In this document: positions 56,584 through 64,000 of the stretch, piece by piece
How the letters are laid out: each line of letters begins with the position of its first letter
Numbering within the stretch: the stretch's first letter is position 1
Assembly: GCA_026168455.1 (NCBI GenBank)
Contig: CM047426.1
Location: 63,812,488 to 63,876,487, forward strand
DNA: 64,000 bases
Source of the DNA: Theocolax elegans
Taxonomy: Eukaryota; Arthropoda; Insecta; Hymenoptera; Cerocephalidae
Reading direction: 5' to 3'
The notes under the pieces: model-generated
The model's input: only the letters and a program-made list of their open reading frames with translations
Told to the model about the DNA's origin: nothing
The model's database searches: none
Translations under genes and position numbers: made by a program

Positions 56584-57647
56584 CACAGTGGCGTAAAATG
56601 ATATATTTTTTTTCAAATTACTCTGCAACGGTCAATTTTAAAGCAAATGGAACAAATTTTTCGTTTAAATCTTCGTTTTTAAATTCTCTATCGATCCCTC
56701 TGATCCATTTTTTCAAATCTCGATCGGTTGACCCCGCAAAGTCATGTGAAGGTCAATTTTCTGTTTTTCTTACTTTTTCCACTTGAATGACCCAGTAAAG
56801 GCGCGGTTTAGCAAAATAAACTTCAGGTAAAAGTTGTACCACTTCGGAGGGGAAAAGTGTTGGTCATCTTCGCTACTGCCTTCAAGGTCATTTTCAAGGT
56901 CATACTTTATATTTTTATGACCAAATTCTTTTTTTGTCCCTAATTTAAATGGGGGTGAAAAACATGTGAAGTTTATCTTCAAATTATCGTGAACGTCATT
57001 TTCAAGGTCATTTCAAGGTTAGCTATTCTTTTTTATCAAGTTTAATTATATTGCTTCCTCTGCGAGCATTATTGTGGTGTAAAAAGTAGTTTGCCTAAAA
57101 TTATCCTACAATTATGTTTAAACGTGTAAGGATAAATCTGAAATTTCTTCATTTTCACTTTTTTAGTATTTTCATAAAAATGGATAGCTAACCTTGAAAT
57201 GACCTTGAAAATGACGTTCACGATAATTTGAAGATAAACTTCACATGTTTTTCATCCCCATTTAAATTAGGAATAAAAAAAGTATTTGGTCATAAAAATA
57301 TAAAGTATGACCTTGAAAATGACCTTGAAAGTAGTAGCGAAGATATTAGGAGAAGATATAGGTAGTAGACCAACATATTTCCCCTCCGGAGTGGTACAAC
57401 TTTTACCTGAAGTTTATTTTGCTAAACCGCACCTTTACTGGGTCATTTAAATGGAAAAAGTAAGAAAAACAGAAAATTGACCTTCACATGACTTTGCAGG
57501 GTCAACCGATCGAGATTTGAAAAAATGGATTAGAGGGATCGATAGAGAATTTAAAAACGAAGATTTAAAATAAAATTATTCCATTTGCTTTAAAATTGAC
57601 CGTTGCAGAGTAATTTGAAAAAAAATATATCATTTTACGCCACTGTG
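56584..57647. mobile_element. 1.06-kb palindromic transposon with Transib/RAG-like ends
   Basis: The left tip CACAGTGGCGTAAAATGATA (56584) and right tip (CACTGTG at 57641-57647) are exact inverted repeats. The arms continue in reverse complement for about 450 bp to a loop at roughly 57040-57180. The direct repeat TGGCG flanks both tips (56579-56583 and 57648-57652), giving a 5-bp GC-rich target duplication. The first seven bases equal the heptamer of V(D)J recombination signals and resemble Transib termini (CACWATG, 5-bp duplications). No transposase is present. Confidence 0.8.
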
Positions 57648-57652
57648 TGGCG

Positions 57653-58190
57653 TCCGACTTAAAGGTTATGTTTAATACCCTACAGATCGTCGTCTTTGAA
57701 AATAATATCCAACGCCAAACAAATATACATAATTTTAATCTCTACCCAAGGAACTGCAAACAAATCATGTGTGATGGATGTCGGTCTATCTTTTAGAAGA
57801 GAAATTAACTGATTGACCGTAATTATGAGAGTTGTGTTTATAGATTAGGTTACTGTTTTTTCTCTTTAATTATTGCATTGATTATCTTCTATTTGTATGA
57901 ATGATTAGTTCATGTACAAAAAACTTTTTAGGTACTTCCAGGTTAATGTCAAAGTGCTTTTGTACATCTCTGTCAGTGGTCGGATTAGGACTGAAGTTTA
58001 GTACAACATTCATAGAATCTTCCACTGAGTGCAGACTGCGATGACAATGGATCCTTTATTTATCTGCTGTCTACTAGCCAACTAATCCTGCATCTAACTA
58101 CTGTTTGCGATGCCCATGTCAGCACCACCTAGCGCTTAGCTACGATGCCTACATAAATTTTTATTAAGTAGATTTGGGTAAAATAAGGTA
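57653..58190. other. AT-rich sequence without recognisable genes
   Basis: No ORF or repeat was noticed. Confidence 0.5.
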
Positions 58191-58194
58191 ATTC

Positions 58195-58935
58195 ATATAA
58201 TGATTGCATTGAACAGCATATCCGATGCAGAAAACGAATGCATGAAAAGTGTAGTAATACTGTCAAAATCGTTTTACTAAAAGAAGTTAGTTAAAAAAAA
58301 ATTCTTCGCATCGTCTGCATGGCAGTATTCAAAAAACGAATGCACGAAAAGTGTAGCATTGGCTCTCAAATTAATTATTTATCAATTTATACCTTAACAA
58401 TTTCCTGCATCGTCAGTTAAAACGCAACCAACGATTGCATAGAAAATGTATAACAGTAGTTGTCAAATTGATTATTGTAAAAATTTTTGTTTCAAAATTC
58501 CTGCTTCGTCTGGGTATCAAAATGCAGAAAACGATTGCATGGAAAATGTGTAGTAGTAGTTGTCAAAACGATTATTGTAAAATTTTTGTTAACAATTCGT
58601 ACATCTTCTGCCTACCAAAATGCAGAAAACGACCGCATAAAATTGTGTATAGCAATAGTTGTTAAATTGATTATTGTAATAATTTTGGTTTCTAAATTCC
58701 TGCATCGTCTGCGTATCAAAATGCAGAAAACGATTGCATGGAAAATATAGTAATAAATGTCAAATTATATTTATAAAAATTACGTTGTAAAATTCCTGTA
58801 TCGTCTGCGAATCAAAATGCAGAAAACGATTGCATGGAAAGTGTATAGCAATTGTTGTCAAAATGATTATTGTAAAAATTCTGAATAAAAAATTGCTACA
58901 TCGTCTGCATATGATAATGCAAAAAGCGATTGAGT
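58195..58935. repeat. Hairpin-containing minisatellite, about 98-bp unit, about 7 copies
   Basis: The motif GCAGAAAACGATTGCATGGA recurs at 58524, 58622, 58723 and 58819 (spacing 98, 101, 96), with more degenerate copies at both sides. In each unit TGCATCGTCTGC pairs with GCAGAAAACGATTGCA around a loop of about 10 bases. The frames at 58435-58750 follow from the repeat and are not called. Confidence 0.85.
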
Positions 58936-59457
58936 GAATTAATGGTTTTGTGTTAAATAATGCAATCTACAAAAGTTATTTGCGAATGAATATGATAGCT
59001 GGAATGTACTATTGGCGCCATCTACTGTAAGGTTATAGATTAATATAATTTTTCATGGATGATAGCGCTACTAGTACATTATAGCTTACTACATTACCGA
59101 CGCTTCGTCGATAGTTTATCACTATGGCACCTCCTCAACAGCTTGCAGGAGATTGATACTTCTACCACTCCAAGGTACCTGCACGAATTTTTTGCAATGA
59201 TCATGCTTGCAGATTCATCGTTATAAGGCAACAAATATACATTTCTATTAATATTTTGCTCACTTTTCCTAGATATTTTGATCAAAAGTGGTCTTAATGG
59301 TTTAGACCCATTCTGGAAATTTATACGACATCTTTTAGACAGTATTTGGTTTTCAGAGTCCGGAGCAAGATTGTGACAGCATACATTTATGACTTTAAAA
59401 GTATTTTTAATGAAAAATCAGAAAATTTTACAAAAAAGTCATATTTGTTTTGAAAGA

Positions 59458-59665
59458 AAAATGCATCCCCTGGGAGATACAAATTCATGAAAATGGGAAT
59501 ATAATGCAAAAAAGTGCTAAAATATCGACTTTGACTCTCTATAACTTAAAATAATGGCCCGCAAAAATCTGAAAAAATTCAGAACTACTGGACACCTCTT
59601 AAACATATTCTCACAGTTATAGCAATATTCATTTTTTTCATTTTCGATTTCACAGAGAACTATTA
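59458..59665 (-). repeat. Dispersed repeat, minus-oriented copy
   Basis: Reverse complement of 51087-51305 with about 10-15% differences. Confidence 0.8.
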
Positions 59666-59707
59666 TATATAGTGGCATGAGACTTTTAAGTGCTGAATAA
59701 AAAATAA

Positions 59708-59740
59708 AGCAGGCGTCGGGTCTTGAACCCGAGCTCCTTC
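59708..59740 (-). other. tRNA T-arm-like remnant
   Basis: On the minus strand, TCGGG-TTCAAGA-CCCGA forms a perfect T-arm, followed by an AT-rich tail. It is probably a SINE or tRNA relic. Confidence 0.45.
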
Positions 59741-60267
59741 GTTAAAACGTTTTATTTTGTGCACTAATGCAGAAAATGTTTTATTTTGCTGACTAGTCGA
59801 GGAAATAATATTAGAATAGGTATTATATAGGCTATATATTTTTTAACATTATATAATATAATTTCAAATTGTTGGTTACACGCGATCAACGCATTTCGAG
59901 ATACATATTTATTTTGCTCCGAATTTACGTATTTGTATCTATATTTACATATTAAAAGGGAAGGAGACATAAAAGGTCAGAAAGAGAAAAAGATAGAAGG
60001 TAAATAAACATTACCTGGCCTTCACACGCGATAAATCATAGTTCGACGTTCTTTCAAAGGGCTCTGCCCCTGGACCCCCTCTTCTCCCTTCACCAGCTCT
60101 ATTATCCCTTTACTCATAAGGAGAGTTCACACCCTTTGGGAAACGGATCCTTACCAAACTCTAGGATATGATTTCTACTATAAAAATATAAAGAAAGCTG
60201 GAGTTTTAGATTCCAATTCCCCTTTTTATTATAGATATAAGCAAATATCAAAAAATCTCAATGAAGA

Positions 60268-60588
60268 AACCATTGACTTTGATTGCTTATAACTCGGAAA
60301 CAAGTAAAGATATACATTCAAATCAAATTTTAAAAGAAAAATGAGATTGAGTAAATATATTTTAAAAATAAAGAAATTTAAATATCGTAAGTTAGACAAA
60401 AGTTATGGAAAAAATAATAATTACACGAAATTTGCGCCTAAAGAAATCATCAAATTGAACAAATTAAGTTATTTTAGCTTCTTTTTTTTTAAAAAATATC
60501 TGCTCAATCTTAGTTTTCCCTCAAAATTTGGTTTTAATGCATGTCTTTACTTGTTTCCGATTTATAAGCAATCAAAATCAATGGTTTT
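60268..60588. mobile_element. 320-bp foldback element related to 45194-45593
   Basis: AAACCATTGACTTTGATTGC at 60268 is matched in reverse at 60569-60588. The arms share GATTGCTTATAA.T..GAAAC with the foldback at 45.2 kb. The sequence next to it (60130-60225) is the reverse complement of 45650-45745, so both loci carry the same larger unit. Confidence 0.75.
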
Positions 60589-60599
60589 GTCGCGTCCCG

Positions 60600-61582
60600 A
60601 CAAAAATTATATTATTATTTTTCGTAAAATGTACTGCGTAGTATAGAATACAATTACGGCGTAGAAGAGGAACGAAATAAGGTTGACAGAGAATGATTCT
60701 AAGTAAATGCAGTAATATAAAGCCTAATTTATAGAGCTAAGGGACAGACTAATTTACGAACGTTTCAAATGAAAAAGAGACCGATAAGTAGAGTTTAAAA
60801 TATTATTCAAAGCCAATACGCACATAAGCTCGTAGAAGAGCCGGCGAAGAGCGACATGGACTAGAAACTCAAGCATTAGAAGGAAGCAATAATTTAAGAA
60901 GCCAAGTAAAAGAAGCCGCTTTTTGGGTAATGTCGCAGTGACGAAAGGGGGGAAGTAAATTCTCCGTATTAACTACGAAGCGATACAGAAAATATATGGG
61001 ATTCAATAATTTTTGGATCACGCACATATAACGGTCCAATCGGGTGCAAGCACAGAAAAATCGAGAATTAAATACGCAATTTCCATCTAAAGTAAAGCGT
61101 AAGACAAGGACAGATGCATATATTTTTAACCACTCCTAGGTTTTTGTCTAAAGCTTCCGTAAGGCAAAGCTCTGCTAGTCAACTCTTTAATTTTTATCCG
61201 AGGGCGAAGCTCTGCTACTCGGACTTTAAAAAAATACGCATTCAAAGTCGAGAGAGATCTTGTATTCGGGAATCGAGACGTATCGTTGGTATGTGCGAGC
61301 CTTAGACAAGGAACTACGACTTCGACATCTGGCAATCATCGAGCTCCGAACGCATACGAATATAACGTCGGCGCCCACAGGTCTAGCGGGACATCACCAA
61401 GCTACTTGACGCCGCTAGCTACGTTCGAGGCAGACCTTTGTCCTTTACCATCTATATATATATATATATCTTTTCAGCCTACTAATTCGTACAACGACTC
61501 TTACGTGCAGAGCGCGCCCCGCTTGTAAATACGTTGCGTACATGCAAGTGGCTCCTCGCTTGTATGACAGCCTTCTATATAT
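60600..61582. other. No gene recognised
   Basis: Short frames at 61114-61528 have no domain. A partial repeat of GGC(A/G)AAGCTCTGCTA occurs at 61164 and 61205. Confidence 0.5.
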
Positions 61583-61621
61583 CCTCCTAGGACGGGTAAG
61601 GTGTTTATACGTCCTAGGAGG
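61583..61621. other. Perfect 12-bp hairpin
   Basis: CCTCCTAGGACG and CGTCCTAGGAGG are separated by 15 bases. Outer ACAG/CTGT can extend the fold. Confidence 0.7.
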
Positions 61622-61773
61622 CTGTATGAATCGGTAGAGTCAACGTGTTTGAAACGCGTAGTACATGTATTGGAGATATATCTAAGGCTTTTCAAACGTA
61701 AATACAACTAATTTAAACGTAACGTTTTTGTTACTTTAATCATAGTTATCTAGTTATTGCTCAGATACGAAAG

Positions 61774-61775
<2 letters not shown>

Positions 61776-61821
<46 letters not shown>
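61776..61821. repeat. (TA)n microsatellite at the LTR edge
   Basis: About 22 TA units immediately before the LTR start; likely the insertion target. Confidence 0.95.
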
Positions 61822-61824
<3 letters not shown>

Positions 61825-62906
61825 GACGGAAATCGTCACACAATCTATTCACGACGAATAGAGAACTTAAATTCGCAAATTGTAAGTCGTCGGACCCTTT
61901 CGTATATCAAGGCCAACCGACGACACTTGTTTACTTTTCTACGAGTGTACAATTACGCGCGCGACTATACATAGGGATGGGAGCGCGAAAGAGTGTGTGA
62001 GTTTCCCCACTCCCATCCCTTTTTCGAGAAATTAGGCGATCGCCTAATCAGTGCGTAATGATCCGTCGATCGGGACGGATTGTTATATTGTCTAGACGTT
62101 CCGTACTGCTCGTGAGTGCCGAGAGTGCGCCCCATCCCTCCTGCATTAAGCTCTGTGAACGGTTGTTCCGGAGCAGAGCTAGGTGCGGAGACCCGGGTGG
62201 ACTTGAACGCGTGTCCGTATAGTTTTGTGTGTGTTTGTGTGTGTGTGTGTAATCAAGGACGGGGTCGTGCGCGGGTGATACCGCGAATCGCGACTCACTC
62301 GCCGCGGCAAGGGCCGCCTTCACCACCTCAACCATCGGTCGTCCCCGTGTCAAGGAGGTCGACCAGTCGCCGAGGATCGGCTGGGCCATCCCCGAGGAGC
62401 GTCACCGGTAAGAGTTTTAGTTACTATCGTGACCCTCCCCCCCTCCTGTGTGTGTGTACATCGGGAGTGTGTTCGGGTACGACGGTACTCGAACAGCGGT
62501 TCCTGGGAGCGAAACCTGTCACAGGCGAGGATCTCGATCCGACAGGTTTCCCGGGACTTCCGCCCGCGCGTATTCTGTATTGTCGCGGCACACGGCCTGA
62601 GTGTCCATTTTGTTAATTATTTTATTTAAAATAAACATTTCTTTTATTTTATTTTTAATTAAGTGTGTTTATTTTATTCTCCCCGCTCCCGCCGACGTTA
62701 TATTAATTTAAATCGTGTCGAGGCAAGGAGGATCGCCCGAATCCTCCACACCGTTCGTCCCAGCGAACTCGCGTTCCTGGCGACAGCCCGCAGTTCGGAT
62801 AAATAAATAAATAATTGTGTGCGCGGTATTGGGCAACGCGGCCCAACGGTTAATTTTAATTATTAAAAATAATTAATTATACCGGGTTCGCGAATACCAC
62901 GTCACA
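61822..62906 (+). mobile_element. 5' LTR of an LTR retrotransposon (Gypsy-like)
   Basis: The LTR begins TGTGACGGAAATCGTCACA and ends CGTCACA, so its tips are 7-bp inverted repeats with the TG...CA ends required by integrases. It is 1085 bp long with an AATAAA at 62630-62635. The primer-binding site follows two bases after the end, which sets the orientation and makes this the 5' LTR. The 166-codon frame at 62116 lies within the LTR and shows no domain. The Gypsy assignment is from PBS style only; gag and pol are beyond the window. Confidence 0.75.
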
Positions 62907-62908
62907 AA

Positions 62909-62922
62909 TGGCGACCGTGACA
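62909..62922 (+). promoter_or_regulatory. Primer-binding site
   Basis: TGGCGACCGTGACA starts with TGG, complementary to a tRNA CCA end. The same PBS type occurs in insect mdg1/412-like Gypsy elements, which are primed by tRNA-Arg; that tRNA identity is from memory. Confidence 0.7.
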
Positions 62923-63029
62923 AGACGTTCGGTTTCGTCCTCACCGATATTAGATTTAAATTAAAGTAAAATTGTCGGCCATCTTTTCGCGCGCGAGAAG
63001 TGTCGCGGCGAAACGTGAGCGGGTTGAGT

Positions 63030-63069
<40 letters not shown>

Positions 63070-64000
63070 TGAGTTGTACGAGTTACAGTGAGAGAGAGAG
63101 CACGAGAGACGGCGTGTGAGACGCGTCTCTATACCGGAGTATTCCCCCTCTTGCTCGGGTATCCGAGGAGAGGTATACACCGGTATATCGAGAGAGAGTT
63201 CGCGCGCGACCGTGTTCAGCCGGAAGCGCCCGATCTCACCGAGATCGGTCTCTCCCGATCGTAAGCTTGACGGGAGATCTTTGCTAGCTTGTATGGGAGC
63301 GGCAAAGTAGGGAGAGAGTAGCTTGCGCCGCGGATCGTGGGCAGCGAGAATCCCCCCCGAACAGCGCGCAGGAAAGACTGCGAGAGCCGATCATCATCGG
63401 CTCTCTCCGATTGCGCCCGCGAGTGGGAGTGAGAGAGAGAATCCCTAGTCGCGGGGAATCGGAGTTAGGTGCTAGGCGGGCTATATGGTGTGTGAGAGAG
63501 AGAGAGAAATAGCGCGATCGCCTAGCCCTTTCGTGTATAAAGTCTTCGCAGCTGGTTTCGCCGATAGAAACCACTGCGGCGAATTATTTTTATTTTCATT
63601 ATAATAAAATAATTTCGTTCCCGCGCGGGATCTAGTATGCATTTTATGGTGTGAGAGTGTTTTCCATATATTATTATATAGTAATTATAATTTAATAATT
63701 GTGTTTATTATTTATTACTATTTATTTATAATATATGTAATTTTTTGTGTGTTAAAATATATTTTACAACTATTGTTAATTATTTAGACTTGTTTGCAAG
63801 TAAAATAATTAACATTAAGTAACTTTGTGTGAATCAGCCGCAAAGTTACAATAGTTGTAATATTAATTATTTAAACTCGTGTGTGAGTAAAATAATTAAA
63901 ATTATTTTTGTATTACAATTATCTGACAGTAATTACTTGTTTTAATAATTGGTATTTATTAAGTATTACTGTTCACGATACTTGTATTATATTTTTGTAA
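62923..64000 (+). other. Leader of the LTR retrotransposon
   Basis: Untranslated leader with GA runs (63043-63069, 63493-63508). No gag start is recognised before the window ends. It becomes AT-rich after 63580. Confidence 0.5.

Noticed and set aside
58435..58750. Overlapping 76- and 87-codon frames
   Set aside because: They arise from the 98-bp minisatellite and repeat with it.

Overview
The window looks like AT-rich insect chromosomal DNA that is almost entirely mobile-element sequence. One short host exon can be recognised: 49653-49730 on the plus strand encodes the start of the RRM of a couch potato (cpo)/RBPMS-type RNA-binding protein, with canonical splice sites on both sides. The flanking DNA is therefore probably large introns of that gene. 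The insect assignment rests on this exon and on R1-clade, I/Jockey-like, Penelope, Tc1, hAT and Gypsy elements. The order is not determined.

Layout. 1-7.7 kb holds a 3.3-kb tandem duplication carrying the 3' end of an R1-clade ORF1 element (plus strand), a palindromic element, a hAT fragment with a spliced BED-finger exon, and an I/Jockey-like LINE on the minus strand. The LINE continues to 9.2 kb and is interrupted by a tRNA-derived SINE. 9.5-10.1 kb holds a broken gene of an uncharacterised family. 10.57-12.45 kb is a Tc1-like element with long inverted repeats. 14.4-15.7 kb is a 1.29-kb inverted-repeat element containing a tRNA-like Pol III unit and a row of covarying stem-loops. 16.8-33.3 kb is the centrepiece: eight head-to-tail copies of a LINE derivative that encodes only ORF1 (518 aa, zinc knuckles), each about 1.9 kb and separated by poly(A)+(AAT)n. 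33.3-35.1 kb holds a rearranged R1-like element with ORF1, endonuclease and a related 3' end, also bounded by (AAT)n; it may come from the autonomous partner.

37.2-42.2 kb is a GA-rich satellite with a 26-bp unit. 42.9-43.5 kb is a long foldback. 45.0-48.9 kb is a 1.7-kb duplication carrying a Waldo-like LINE 3' end. After the cpo exon come a dead Gypsy-type integrase, a large foldback, a possible solo LTR, a Penelope-like element with GIY-YIG endonuclease and a hammerhead-like motif, a 201-bp tandem repeat, and a 1.06-kb palindromic element whose ends (CACAGTG heptamer, 5-bp TGGCG duplication) recall Transib/RAG transposons. Then come a hairpin minisatellite of about 98 bp and a further foldback. 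The window closes with the 5' LTR, primer-binding site and leader of an LTR retrotransposon.

The strongest candidates for something undescribed are the ORF1-only array that appears to live in (AAT)n, the covarying hairpin array at 15.26-15.58 kb, and the Transib-like palindrome at 56.58-57.65 kb. All assignments come from reading the sequence. No database search was possible.
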